Positions 18,577 through 28,063 of a DNA stretch of 64,000 bases are shown here, in pieces. The position numbers and the translations under genes are program-made. The stretch spans positions 124,001-188,000 of the forward strand of contig NZ_JANYGH010000005.1 of the NCBI RefSeq assembly GCF_025362475.1, given 5' to 3'. Numbering within the stretch: the stretch's first letter is position 1; each line of letters begins with the position of its first letter. This DNA comes from Mucilaginibacter sp. GTDB lineage: Bacteria; Bacteroidota; Bacteroidia; Sphingobacteriales; Sphingobacteriaceae. The notes below the pieces were generated by a model. The model ran no database searches, had not been told where the DNA came from, and worked only from the letters and a program-made list of their open reading frames with translations.

Positions 18577-21393
18577 ATGGAACATTTAACATACGTTAAT
18601 AACGGGAACGCAGCCTATATAAATTCCCTCTACGAAGCATATCAGCAAGACGCGGAATCAGTAGAATTTGGCTGGCAAAAATTTTTTGAAGGGTTTGAGT
18701 TTGGTGCCATTTCAGAGGTCCCGGCAACAGCTCAAACCGTAAATAATAGCAGCGGTCTCTCAGAGAAATTTTTAAAAGAGGTTAATGTGCTCAACATGAT
18801 AAACGGCTATCGGGTGCGGGGGCATTTATTTGCAAAAACAAATCCCGTAAGAGAGCGCAGGCAGTATTATCCGGGAAAAGATCTTGAAACATTCGGATTA
18901 AGTAATGCGGATCTTGAAACTGTATTTCAGGCAGGGGCTGAAGTTGGATTAGGGGCTGCGAAACTTAAAGATATCCGTGAACTTTTGGAACAAACCTATT
19001 GCCGGTCAATAGGAGCGGAGTATAAGTATATCGGGAATCCTATAAAGGTGAAATGGTTTGAAGACCGTATGGAAAAAGTTAGGAATACGCCGGGTTTTTC
19101 CATAGATGAAAAGAAAAGGATACTCAATAAACTAAATGAAGCTGTTGTTTTTGAAACATTTCTGGGGACAAAATTTTTAGGGCAGAAACGCTTCTCGCTC
19201 GAAGGGGCCGAGTCATTGATTCCTGCGATGGACCTCGTGATTGAAAAAGGGGCGGATCTGGGGCTGGAAGAGTTTATTATTGGCATGGGGCACAGGGGAA
19301 GGTTAAATGTCCTCGCCAATATTATGGGAAAACCTTATAAAGAAATCTTTGCCGAGTTTCAGGGTAAAACGCAGGATAGTGACGATAACCTGAGCGGCGA
19401 TGTTAAATATCATTTAGGCTACTCCAATGACGTAACCACGTTGAATGGTAAGAATGTGCACCTGAGTCTCTGCCCAAATCCTTCCCATCTGGAAGCTGTG
19501 GATGGAGTTGTGGAGGGATTAACCCGTTCAAAATTAGATTTTAAATATGATGGTGATTACACTAAGATAGCGCCCATATTACTCCATGGCGATGCGTCTC
19601 TGGCTGGTCAAGGGGTTGTATATGAAGTGCTGCAGATGGAAAAGCTGGAAGGGTACCGTACCGGTGGAACTATTCATCTCGTTATTAACAACCAGGTAGG
19701 TTTTACCACCGATTATAAAGATGGCCGCTCAAGTACGTATTGCACAGATCTCGCCAAAATTGTTTTGTCTCCGGTATTTCATGTCAACGGAGACGATGCG
19801 GAGGCCCTGGCATATGTAATACAAATGGCCGTGGAATATCGCCAGACATTTCATGAGGATGTTTTTATTGATATAGTAAGTTATCGCAAATACGGGCATA
19901 ACGAATCTGACGAGCCGAAGTTTACACAGCCGCTTTTATATAAGGCAATAGAGGCTCATCTTAACCCTAAGGAAATTTATGTTGAGAAGCTCGTTGCCGA
20001 AGGGAGCGTATCCTCAGAATATGCCGCCGAAATTGATAAATCACTAAAAGCCAAATTGCAGGGTTATTTGGATGAAGCAAAAACGGAAGAAAGTATAAAG
20101 GTTACTAAACCCATGTTCCTTGGCGCATGGCAGGGAATGCGGAAAGCGAAGGCATCGGATTTTGACCTACCGGTTGATACCACAATATCTGAAGATAAAC
20201 TCCTGAAAATTAGCAATGATATCACCTCACTGCCTGCGGGAAAAGAATTTATGAAAAAGGTGGAAAAGCTTTTTGACGACAGGAAACATCTGGTGAACGA
20301 CACAAAGATATTAGACTGGGCCATGGGGGAATTACTTGCCTACGGATCACTCTTGACAGAAAATTTCCCTGTTCGATTGAGCGGCGAGGATGTTAAAAGA
20401 GGTACATTTTCTCAGCGCCATGCTGTAGCTACCGTGGTAGATTCGGACGAAGAATATGTTCCTTTGAATTCATTGGGTACTACCTCGAAATTTGAAATAT
20501 ATAATTCCCTTTTGTCCGAATATGGTGTCCTCGGATTTGAATATGGTTATGCCCTAGCTAATCCTAATGCCTTGGTTTTGTGGGAAGCACAATACGGTGA
20601 TTTTCTGAACACCGCCCAGGTTATTGTTGACCAATATGTAGCAAGCGCCGAAACGAAATGGCAGCGCGGTAACGGACTTGTTATGTTACTGCCCCATGGT
20701 TATGAGGGCGCGGGCCCGGAACATTCTTCAGCAAGGATTGAGCGAATGATGGACCTGTGTGCCGATAATAATATCCAGGTAGTGAACTGTACCACCCCCG
20801 CCAATTTCTTTCATGCATTGCGCAGGCAGGTACACCGCGATTTTCGGATCCCGCTGATTGTTTTTACGCCAAAAAGTTTGTTACGCCATCCCCGTTGTGT
20901 TTCGCCCATTATTGACTTTACACAAGGTAAGTTTCATGAACTTATTGATGATGCCTATGTAACAAGTAACGATGTTAAAAGGGTGCTTTTTTGTTCCGGA
21001 AAAATCTATTACGATCTACTTGAAAAACAACAAAAGGATAAACGTACAGATGTAGCTATCGTACGGATTGAACAGCTATATCCTACGCCATTTAAGCAAA
21101 TTCAAAAGATTAAGGATAAATATGCGTTAGCCCAGGATTTTATTTGGGTGCAGGAAGAACCGGAAAATATGGGGGCATGGCCATATATGTGCCGCAAGTT
21201 TCGTAATAGCGATATCTCGCTGGATGTTATTTCAAGGGTAGAGAGCAGCAGTACTGCTACGGGCTTCGGAAAACTGCATACCGCGCAGCAAATGGAAGTT
21301 ATTAGTCGCGCTTTCCAGGCAAATGCCGGTGAATCCATCGAAAAGATGATCAATAATACAAGGGAAAAGATGATTGAAACAACCGCAGATTAA
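18577..21393 (+). CDS. sucA: 2-oxoglutarate dehydrogenase E1 component
   Basis: 938 residues from the ATG at 18577; an in-frame TTG at 18565 is less likely. It decarboxylates 2-oxoglutarate with thiamine diphosphate and transfers the succinyl group to the E2 lipoyl domain. Features seen: N-terminal 'YINSLYEAYQQDAESVEFGW', the 'GMGHRGRLNVLANIM' stretch, 'HGDASLAGQGVVYEVLQM', the ThDP region 'HVNGDDAEALAYV', and the transketolase-like 'LWEAQYGDFLNTAQVIVDQY'. Length is normal. The E2 gene sucB, usually next in this phylum, is absent downstream. A TATATTTTG stretch about 38 bases before the start may be the promoter. Confidence 0.97.
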   Translation: MEHLTYVNNGNAAYINSLYEAYQQDAESVEFGWQKFFEGFEFGAISEVPATAQTVNNSSGLSEKFLKEVNVLNMINGYRVRGHLFAKTNPVRERRQYYPGKDLETFGLSNADLETVFQAGAEVGLGAAKLKDIRELLEQTYCRSIGAEYKYIGNPIKVKWFEDRMEKVRNTPGFSIDEKKRILNKLNEAVVFETFLGTKFLGQKRFSLEGAESLIPAMDLVIEKGADLGLEEFIIGMGHRGRLNVLANIMGKPYKEIFAEFQGKTQDSDDNLSGDVKYHLGYSNDVTTLNGKNVHLSLCPNPSHLEAVDGVVEGLTRSKLDFKYDGDYTKIAPILLHGDASLAGQGVVYEVLQMEKLEGYRTGGTIHLVINNQVGFTTDYKDGRSSTYCTDLAKIVLSPVFHVNGDDAEALAYVIQMAVEYRQTFHEDVFIDIVSYRKYGHNESDEPKFTQPLLYKAIEAHLNPKEIYVEKLVAEGSVSSEYAAEIDKSLKAKLQGYLDEAKTEESIKVTKPMFLGAWQGMRKAKASDFDLPVDTTISEDKLLKISNDITSLPAGKEFMKKVEKLFDDRKHLVNDTKILDWAMGELLAYGSLLTENFPVRLSGEDVKRGTFSQRHAVATVVDSDEEYVPLNSLGTTSKFEIYNSLLSEYGVLGFEYGYALANPNALVLWEAQYGDFLNTAQVIVDQYVASAETKWQRGNGLVMLLPHGYEGAGPEHSSARIERMMDLCADNNIQVVNCTTPANFFHALRRQVHRDFRIPLIVFTPKSLLRHPRCVSPIIDFTQGKFHELIDDAYVTSNDVKRVLFCSGKIYYDLLEKQQKDKRTDVAIVRIEQLYPTPFKQIQKIKDKYALAQDFIWVQEEPENMGAWPYMCRKFRNSDISLDVISRVESSSTATGFGKLHTAQQMEVISRAFQANAGESIEKMINNTREKMIETTAD

Positions 21394-21600
21394 GCGATGT
21401 TTTACTCTTGGGTGCCTTTGTTTGTTAAATGAAGAATAAGATACAACAGGCAGAAAGTAATTCATGGGAAGTTATATGGTATTCAGGCACAAAAGCCGAA
21501 AAGATTGACGGCTAAAAATCTGAAAAGTGTATTAATACCGGTTTAGTAGCGTTAGATATTACGTTACCTAACGGGTTAAAAAAATTTAAATAAAATTAAA

Positions 21601-22122
21601 ATGGCAACTAAAATCGTAACAAAATTCACCATCGGAACTGAAGAGGGCATTAATGCTTTGTTTTTTCTGACTGCGGCAACCGCAAGAGAGCAGTTTGCCG
21701 GAAAGATTCCTGATCAGGAACTTGAGGATTACATCGATGTAAATTTTAATAAAGATGCACTGATGGTGGAACTAAATAGTATGTCCAATCAGTACTTGAT
21801 CGTTTATGCAGATGATGAACCTGCCGGCTATGCCAGGGTAACATCCAAAGGAGAAAGACCGCACTTTTTTGATAACAAAACTTTAGTAAGAATAGCTGAT
21901 TTTGGGGTATTAGCTAAGTATAACGACCCTTTAATTAGTAAATCGCTATTTGAAAAATGCCTTTCGATATCAACTATGCAGCAAGTGATTTGGATGAGCG
22001 AACACGAAAATAATCCTTATTTGGATTTTTTCGAAAGCTATGGATTCAAACGAAACGTTGATATCACTGCTCCGCATGAATTGTCACTCCAGCCTGTTTA
22101 TCTTGTTAAAGAGAAGGCTTGA
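21601..22122 (+). CDS. GNAT family N-acetyltransferase
   Basis: 173 residues. The fold resembles the GNAT acetyltransferases, which use acetyl-CoA to acetylate amines: an N-terminal helix-strand region, a central 'YLIVYADDEPAGYARV' strand pair, 'IADFGVLAKYNDPLISKSLF' at the acetyl-CoA site position, and a closing 'YLDFFESYGFKRNVDI'. The Q/RxxGxG motif is not conserved in plain form, so the call rests on overall pattern. Substrate is unknown. A stand-alone gene after sucA and convergent with pump 2. Confidence 0.65.
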   Translation: MATKIVTKFTIGTEEGINALFFLTAATAREQFAGKIPDQELEDYIDVNFNKDALMVELNSMSNQYLIVYADDEPAGYARVTSKGERPHFFDNKTLVRIADFGVLAKYNDPLISKSLFEKCLSISTMQQVIWMSEHENNPYLDFFESYGFKRNVDITAPHELSLQPVYLVKEKA

Positions 22123-22234
22123 ATTTAAGCGTGCAATTCAGGGGACATTAATCTTGCCGCATAAAGCTTGATCCTTGCAATCAGAATGATTGGTCAATTG
22201 TAATAAATAATAGTATTATCTCACTCCCCTTATA

Positions 22235-23824
22235 TTAAACCGCAAGGTTCATCTGGTTCCTTTTAGTATATGTTTGATATATAAATACCAGCACTACCAG
22301 TACCAGTATTATTGCTACTATTATCGCAATAAACATGAAAGAGGCCCGGTTGGTTAAGAGCTGGCTTTGGATGGCTAACGCTTTGGCTAATGATATATTA
22401 GCGGCTGCAGCCGCCTGATCGGCACTAAATCCTTTTGACAGGAATAGCTGTTTGAAAGCTGCCAGTCTTTCAGATACCTGCAGGTCAACACCCGTTAAGT
22501 GGTTTAAAAAACTTTCTTTATATAGCTGGTTGTAGTAAAGCTGGATGTTATAAAAACCTGCACCTGCATTAAGTAAGGAAGCAAAACGGGTAAAAGCGGC
22601 AGCTGCAAGCCCGGTTACACCGGCTGTAACAGGTATTGAACTCAATGTAAATATCATAATAGGCACAAATAACAATCCTGAAGCTGCGCCCTGGAAAAAC
22701 ATTGGCAACACCAGATCTAAAAATGATAAGTCGGGTGTAAATATAAAGTACATCCATAACTGGTATAATAGTAACATGCCAAAACCAGCCATTAAAAAAT
22801 ACATAGCCGTATTTTTGTGACGCACCAGAATGACTGCCGAAATTACCATGAATATTATCAAGCCTGCAATATTACTTAAACCCAGTAAGGCCACTTCAAT
22901 TGGACTCCATTGCAATACAGAAGCAGTATAACCAAAAATGATATTTATAGTTTCTTTTGATCCATAGTATATGGCAAGGAGTATTAACCCTATCCAAAAA
23001 TTTCTATATTTAAAAACAGTGATATCGGCATGTGGCCTTTTTACTATCGATTCGCGTACAAGGTAAGCTATGGAGGCTATTACTGTAATAAAAGCAGAAA
23101 GATTAATTCGAGGGTCCGAAAACCAATAGTACTTTGACCCGTAAATAATGGTGTAAGCAAAAGCTACTGCACCGGTAATAAAAAACACCACACCTGTCCA
23201 GTCTATTTGATATAAAGGGTAAGGTTTAATATTGGATTTTGCGTTCAATACTACTCTTATCAAAATTAAAACAAACACCTGGAATATGATGAGGTAATTA
23301 TATATGATTTTAAAATCGGCATTGAGTGATATATTGGCAGCCACAATGCCAATTAGCACACTGCTGCTTAACACTGTACCATAAAAAACGGTTGGCCCTA
23401 CAGCCTGGCGATATTCTGGTTTTAAAAAGTTGGGGATTAAAACCAATATACTACCCGAGAGTATACAGATCATGACACCTTGTAAAAACCTGATGATAAA
23501 AAACAGGGGGATATTGGTAGTATACATACAAACAATGCTGAGTATGATACCAATAAATATATTTATAGTAAGATAATTTCTTATTTCAAAGAACCTTAAA
23601 AACCTGAATTGCACAGGCAACGTTACTATAATGCCTATATAAGTTAATTGTATGGCAAAAGTGATATCTTCTGGTTGTGCTCCTAAGTAAGCGATGACAT
23701 AATTTTGGCTAAGGCCGAGTGCTGCAAACTGTACCACTCCTGAAAGCAGTATAATAAACAATACGATGATAACCCCAAGGTTCCAGTTGGCCAGCCAGGG
23801 CTTAAAATAGGTTGGCGTGTTCAT
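22235..23824 (-). CDS. MFS (DHA2/EmrB-like) drug efflux transporter (pump 2)
   Basis: 529 residues with about 14 membrane segments, same family as the gene at 7824-9425. Shared stretches include 'YVIAYLGAQPEDI'-like first loop, 'PVQFRFLRFFEIRNYL' and 'FFQGAASGLLFVPIMIF'. It is the last gene of a three-gene minus-strand unit: its ATG at 23824 overlaps the hlyD stop by four bases, so the two are translationally linked. It is the inner-membrane part of a tripartite drug exporter. Substrate unknown. Confidence 0.92.
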   Translation of the reverse strand: MNTPTYFKPWLANWNLGVIIVLFIILLSGVVQFAALGLSQNYVIAYLGAQPEDITFAIQLTYIGIIVTLPVQFRFLRFFEIRNYLTINIFIGIILSIVCMYTTNIPLFFIIRFLQGVMICILSGSILVLIPNFLKPEYRQAVGPTVFYGTVLSSSVLIGIVAANISLNADFKIIYNYLIIFQVFVLILIRVVLNAKSNIKPYPLYQIDWTGVVFFITGAVAFAYTIIYGSKYYWFSDPRINLSAFITVIASIAYLVRESIVKRPHADITVFKYRNFWIGLILLAIYYGSKETINIIFGYTASVLQWSPIEVALLGLSNIAGLIIFMVISAVILVRHKNTAMYFLMAGFGMLLLYQLWMYFIFTPDLSFLDLVLPMFFQGAASGLLFVPIMIFTLSSIPVTAGVTGLAAAAFTRFASLLNAGAGFYNIQLYYNQLYKESFLNHLTGVDLQVSERLAAFKQLFLSKGFSADQAAAAANISLAKALAIQSQLLTNRASFMFIAIIVAIILVLVVLVFIYQTYTKRNQMNLAV

Positions 23825-24870
23825 ATTGTTTTCTTTTTAACAGACACTAAAACGTTCATACCCGCTTTTATAGGTGTTACATTGGTATCTATAAATCTGA
23901 TTTTTACGGGCACGCGCTGAACAATTTTTACAAAGTTGCCAGTAGCATTATCAGGAGGCAGTAGGGAGAATTTTGCGCCCGTTGATGCGGAGATGGCTTC
24001 AATTTCACCTTTATAAACTTTATCATCAATAGCATCAATCCTTATTTCAACCGGCTGCCCTACGTACATGCCGTATACTTGTGTTTCCTTAAAGTTGGCT
24101 GTAACCCATTTATCTTTTTCATTTACTATGGATACCAGCGGCTGTCCGGGCTGTATCTGCTGGCCTTCCAATATAGTTTTACGCCCTAAACGACCAGCAT
24201 AAGGAGCAGTGATGATCGTATAATCTAAATTTATACGTGCAAGCTCCAGCTCAGCTGTCTTTCTTTTTAAGTCTGCAGCCAGCAGGGATTTACGCGATTG
24301 TAATTCGGTTATTTTAGCATAACTGGTTTTAAGGTTGTTTTGAGTGGCACTATAATCGCTTAAAGAAACGTCATAGCGTGATTGAACAGATTCCAGATCG
24401 GCGCCGGTAATGGCTTCTTCTTTCATCAGGGTTTTATAGCGTTTAATATCTTTTTGCTGCAATACAAGGCGAGCCATTGCGCCGGCTATCTGATCCTTAT
24501 TCACCAATGTACTTGTTTGTGCCGATGCTATGCTTGCGGTTAGCACACCAAGTTGCGCATGAGCATCATCTACTGCGGCTTCGGCTTCTATTACACGCTG
24601 ACGGTATTCCCTGGCGTCCAATACTACCAGGGTATCGCCTGCTTTAACTAACTGGTGTTCATTGAAGCGAACGCTTTTAATAAAGCCGCCTACTCTTGCA
24701 GATACCGGATTGATGTATGATTCTACCTGGGCATCATTCGTCTCGAGATACCTGCTCCCAGTTAAAAAATAATTGATAAAGTATACAACGGCTGCAATCA
24801 CAACTAATAAAGCCAGTATGGATAAAATTAAATTTCCCGGATGACGCTTTTTATTTGCTGAAGTTTCCAT
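23821..24870 (-). CDS. HlyD/EmrA-type periplasmic adaptor (pump 2)
   Basis: 349 residues from the ATG at 24870. A longer frame reaching 25008 would overlap tolC and is rejected. One N-terminal membrane segment, 'NLILSILALLVVIAAVVYF', is followed by 'NDAQVESYINPVSAR', a helical hairpin, and 'YAGRLGRKTILEGQQIQPGQ', close to the pump 1 adaptor. It bridges the MFS pump and the TolC channel. It follows tolC by 31 bases and overlaps mfs by four. Confidence 0.93.
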   Translation of the reverse strand: METSANKKRHPGNLILSILALLVVIAAVVYFINYFLTGSRYLETNDAQVESYINPVSARVGGFIKSVRFNEHQLVKAGDTLVVLDAREYRQRVIEAEAAVDDAHAQLGVLTASIASAQTSTLVNKDQIAGAMARLVLQQKDIKRYKTLMKEEAITGADLESVQSRYDVSLSDYSATQNNLKTSYAKITELQSRKSLLAADLKRKTAELELARINLDYTIITAPYAGRLGRKTILEGQQIQPGQPLVSIVNEKDKWVTANFKETQVYGMYVGQPVEIRIDAIDDKVYKGEIEAISASTGAKFSLLPPDNATGNFVKIVQRVPVKIRFIDTNVTPIKAGMNVLVSVKKKTI

Positions 24871-24901
24871 GACATATAATTTTGTTGGGATTGGTGAGTT
24901 T

Positions 24902-26278
24902 TTACAAGTTTCCTGATGTATATAATAGCCTGTAATAAATAAACTGTGCGTTGGTTTGTGCCTGTACCAGGTTATAGCGTGTTTCTTCGTATAAATTGTC
25001 GGCATCAAGCAGGTCGGTAAGTAAGGCCAGCTGATTAAAATACTTGGCGCTTACTATTTTATAATTAACCCTTGCCTGTTCTATTGATTTTTCGGTTACG
25101 ATAATGCGGTTAAGCGCTTCCTTGTATTTTATGAGCAAGCTCGCGGCCTCCTGGCGTACGTTATCGTTGATGTTCTGCTTAATATATTGCAGCTCTTGCA
25201 ACCTGATACGGCTCGCGGCTTTTTTGTACTTGTTTTGGTAAGTGGATGATATATTGTACTGAACCCGCACTCCTACAAAACCAATTGAGTAAGCCTGGTC
25301 AACAGGAGGGTAGAATATATTATTAGGATAATTGATGCCGTAAGCAGAATATAATGACAAGGTAGGAAAAAAGCCACTTTTTACCTCCCTGATCCTGGCA
25401 TCCTGAATTTTGATATTCTCATTGGCTTTGAGTATGGCGTAGGCATCTTTTGAGGCGCCCAATACTATGGGTATTAAGCTTTCGGTAGCCGGCTTTGGCA
25501 TAGCAGCCGAATCCAGGGGAACTACTTTAGTAGAGTCGGATAAACTGAGCAATACGTTTAATTTTTGATTGGCTATTTCCAAATCATTTTCAGCTTGTTC
25601 AAGGTTGAGCTTTACGGCCGATAAATTCAGTTCGGCACGCAACACGTCACTCCGGGTTACTTTTTGGTTGTTATATAAGGCTGTGATATTTCTTAAACGG
25701 GTTTCGGCGCGAACCACCTGTTCTTTGATAAATCTCTTCTGGTCATTTAACCTTACCATATCAAGGTATTGAGATACCACCTGCAAACCAACATTGCCGG
25801 TTTGTTCCTGTGTATTTACAGTCGCGAGGTCTTTTTTGCCACTTTGCTCAGCTTCGTAGGCTTTTTGACGGCCGCCAGCATAAAGATTAAAATTAGCGGA
25901 TAAACTTGCATCGGCTCCATTGGAGGTTGGGTATTTGGGTACAGATTTAGCGGGGTTAAGTCCGTGATATAAAGTAAGACTTGTATAACGCTGATAATTA
26001 GCACCGGCAAAAATGGATGGAAACGCATTATTCTTCGCATCCTTCAGATCGGAATAACTGGCGCTTTCTTCACTTTGAGCGGCTTTAACCAAATTATTAT
26101 TACTTTTTGAGATATTGATAGCCTGTTGTAATGAAAGCGGGTAAACATTACCAGAGTCGGTTTTTACCTGGGCATTTGAAGCAAGTTGCAAAGCAAAAAT
26201 CAGTAAAAAAGAAATTCCTGTTAGCTTCATAATAAGCTTAATAGTAATTATTCTCATGACGTTGTTATTAAATGGCAT
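24902..26278 (-). CDS. TolC family outer-membrane efflux protein (pump 2)
   Basis: Up to 458 residues; the ATG at 26278, 26257 or 26230 could be the true start, and the last begins right at a good signal peptide ('SFLLIFALQLASNAQ'). Two outer-membrane-efflux repeats are present, with 'LSLQQAINISKSNNNLVKAA' at the front and 'LALLTDLLDADNLYEETRY' near the end. It is clearly paralogous to pump 1 tolC. Unlike pump 1, no regulator gene precedes it. Confidence 0.9.
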   Translation of the reverse strand: MPFNNNVMRIITIKLIMKLTGISFLLIFALQLASNAQVKTDSGNVYPLSLQQAINISKSNNNLVKAAQSEESASYSDLKDAKNNAFPSIFAGANYQRYTSLTLYHGLNPAKSVPKYPTSNGADASLSANFNLYAGGRQKAYEAEQSGKKDLATVNTQEQTGNVGLQVVSQYLDMVRLNDQKRFIKEQVVRAETRLRNITALYNNQKVTRSDVLRAELNLSAVKLNLEQAENDLEIANQKLNVLLSLSDSTKVVPLDSAAMPKPATESLIPIVLGASKDAYAILKANENIKIQDARIREVKSGFFPTLSLYSAYGINYPNNIFYPPVDQAYSIGFVGVRVQYNISSTYQNKYKKAASRIRLQELQYIKQNINDNVRQEAASLLIKYKEALNRIIVTEKSIEQARVNYKIVSAKYFNQLALLTDLLDADNLYEETRYNLVQAQTNAQFIYYRLLYTSGNL

Positions 26279-26854
26279 TGGCTGTTGTTTTCCGGTTTAT
26301 AGATAAACAGCTTATTTCTTTAATATCTCGTACAATTAACGTCTGATCTGATTTAAGTCTGGGGGCGCTTTACCAGGGAGACGGTAACTGTTCCATTTTT
26401 GAGTTTACTACCACAATTGAGGGTCACAAGTCTTGATCCATTCCTTATACCCGGAACGTTTAACGCGGATTCTGAGCCATTCCTGTGGTGCAACGGATCT
26501 GGTTTATTTCTCACGTTTGCAAAAAAAGTGGCACATTAGTTACATCGTATATTTATTGCTCCGCTTATATAAAATGAAATCTGTGTTTTAGTTTTTAGTA
26601 TTGAACAATTTAAGGAAAAATTACTGTATCCCAGGCTTAAAGAAGAAAATTATTACGGGCAACAAGCTTTTTGATTTAAAATTGGCCAGGAAACTTTTTA
26701 GCACATTGGCGATTTGTTAAAAGGTTTCAGGGTAATGAAGATCAAAAGTATCACTGTTAATATTCAAGGACTCTGGAAATTCCTGGTAAATCGAAAACAT
26801 TAGGTTTATGGAGAATTGGCTTTTTAATTTTATTTTCGACAAAAAAAATGCTAA
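26279..26854. other. Gap between the pump 2 operon and the HopJ gene
   Basis: About 575 bases hold the divergent start regions of tolC and the HopJ-like gene. A minus-strand open stretch at about 26359-26530 ('NGSRLVTLNCGSKLKNGTVT' and neighbours) reads somewhat protein-like, but has no start and may be a remnant or chance. No clear hairpin terminator or promoter was found. Confidence 0.4.
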
Positions 26855-27196
26855 ATGGAAGAACAACTGCTTAATGTAATTAAAGCCCTGAAAGAAAATT
26901 CAATGATGTTTAATGAAGTTATTGGGTTTATAGACACTTACTACCAACATCAACCTACGGCATTTAATAATGGTAATGTTTATAATGAGGCCACGCAAAA
27001 TCAAGGCAGCGCAAAGGTTTTCACTTTCGCCCAACTTCATCACTTAAGTGCAGCAGATACCCTTTACTTATTTGCAGAACATTACCGGGCGGTATTGGCT
27101 CATCCCCAGGCAACGGATCATCAAAATATCAGGCAGTTTATGGCTCATGGATGGCCGGGGGTAGTTTTTGAAGGCGAGGCTTTGGTTAGAAAATAA
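26855..27196 (+). CDS. HopJ type III effector-like protein
   Basis: 113 residues that fit the HopJ family, first named after a Pseudomonas syringae effector but widespread in free-living bacteria, where the function is unknown. Motifs: 'IGFIDTYYQHQPTAFNNG', 'NQGSAKVFTFAQLHHLS', 'TLYLFAEHYRAVL', and 'IRQFMAHGWPGVVFEG'. No signal or membrane segment. No type III secretion genes are nearby, so a true effector role is unlikely. A single gene, with a strong hairpin shortly after it. Confidence 0.88.
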   Translation: MEEQLLNVIKALKENSMMFNEVIGFIDTYYQHQPTAFNNGNVYNEATQNQGSAKVFTFAQLHHLSAADTLYLFAEHYRAVLAHPQATDHQNIRQFMAHGWPGVVFEGEALVRK

Positions 27197-27252
27197 TAAA
27201 ACAGACTGATTTTCAAAAATACTGCCGGTTGGCGTTAAACCTGGCTTTGAAA

Positions 27253-27287
27253 TACTACTAAATAGATCCTGAATCTATTTAGTAGTA
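27253..27287. repeat. Perfect 15-base inverted repeat (hairpin)
   Basis: TACTACTAAATAGAT and ATCTATTTAGTAGTA pair perfectly around a five-base loop (CCTGA). It lies 57 bases after the HopJ stop and 26 before the next start. No T-run follows, so it is either a terminator of an odd kind or a binding site for the next gene. Confidence 0.7.
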
Positions 27288-27313
27288 AAGGAGATATTGC
27301 TAAATTAGCGGTA

Positions 27314-27796
27314 ATGACAGACCTGAACGAATATGAATGCGAAATGCTGGATACCCTGCTGGAGGCCTTTGGCATACCAGACAGCCTTACGCGTGTGCAA
27401 TTGCTGGCACTTTTTGATCAGGATGAAGCCTCTGCCTTTGCCATGGTACAGGCGTTGACTAGGGAAGGGCTGATTGCGGAATCGGGCAAACATGGGGATT
27501 ATGAACTTCCTGAGAAACTCATTTTAAAGCCTAAGGGAGAAAAATTCCTCAAAGAAGGTGGCTTTACCCGGCGCTACCAGTTAGCGCAGCAAAAGCCGGT
27601 TGAAGTTGGTGGTACACTCGCCAAATTGCAGCAACAGAACCTTCGGCTGCAAAATGAAAAGCTGGCTAACCAAACGGAGATCAGCAATCTTCAGAAAAAG
27701 ATCAATGCCCTGCAAACACGGCAATATATCTACTGGGCGCTGCTCCTTATCGTATTGATCATTGGGTACTTCATAGGTCACGCCGATAAAAACTAA
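27314..27796 (+). CDS. Predicted winged-helix protein with coiled coil and C-terminal membrane anchor
   Basis: 160 residues, family not recognised. Residues about 1-85 look like a winged-helix domain ('LLALFDQDEASAFAMVQAL', 'LILKPKGEKFLKEGGF'). Residues about 100-138 are a heptad-rich coiled coil, and 'YIYWALLLIVLIIGYFIG' at the end is a membrane segment. The layout suggests a tail-anchored DNA-binding or scaffolding protein that dimerises through the coiled coil; this is inferred. It is a single gene, with short hairpins (27798-27812, 27815-27831) just downstream. Confidence 0.6.
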   Translation: MTDLNEYECEMLDTLLEAFGIPDSLTRVQLLALFDQDEASAFAMVQALTREGLIAESGKHGDYELPEKLILKPKGEKFLKEGGFTRRYQLAQQKPVEVGGTLAKLQQQNLRLQNEKLANQTEISNLQKKINALQTRQYIYWALLLIVLIIGYFIGHADKN

Positions 27797-28063
27797 AACC
27801 AGTCGTGCTGGTCATTTGCCGGGCTGGCAAAGCAAAGTGCCCAAACTTCTAAACGGCGCAAGCCTAAACAGAACAAATATGTGTCGAGCTGTTTGCTGAT
27901 TTACCAGCAATCCTAACGTGAATTTTTAATGTCAGTGGGATATAGGTCATAGAAAGTACTAATCAGATAATTTTTTAGATAAAGAAAAATAAAAAAAGTA
28001 CCTTTCAATCTGTCATCGCAAGTGTATATGAGAGTTTGGAACAAAAAAATGTTAAAATAAAAT

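Noticed and set aside
21432..21515. Short plus-strand frame of about 28 residues after sucA
   Set aside because: Too short and without a recognisable pattern; possibly a remnant, but not supportable.
23821..25008. Longer HlyD frame starting at 25008
   Set aside because: It would overlap tolC by more than 100 bases; the ATG at 24870 stands right before the membrane segment.
26359..26530. Open stretch on both strands in the gap before the HopJ gene
   Set aside because: Protein-like wording on the minus strand but no start and no known family; described only as part of the gap.
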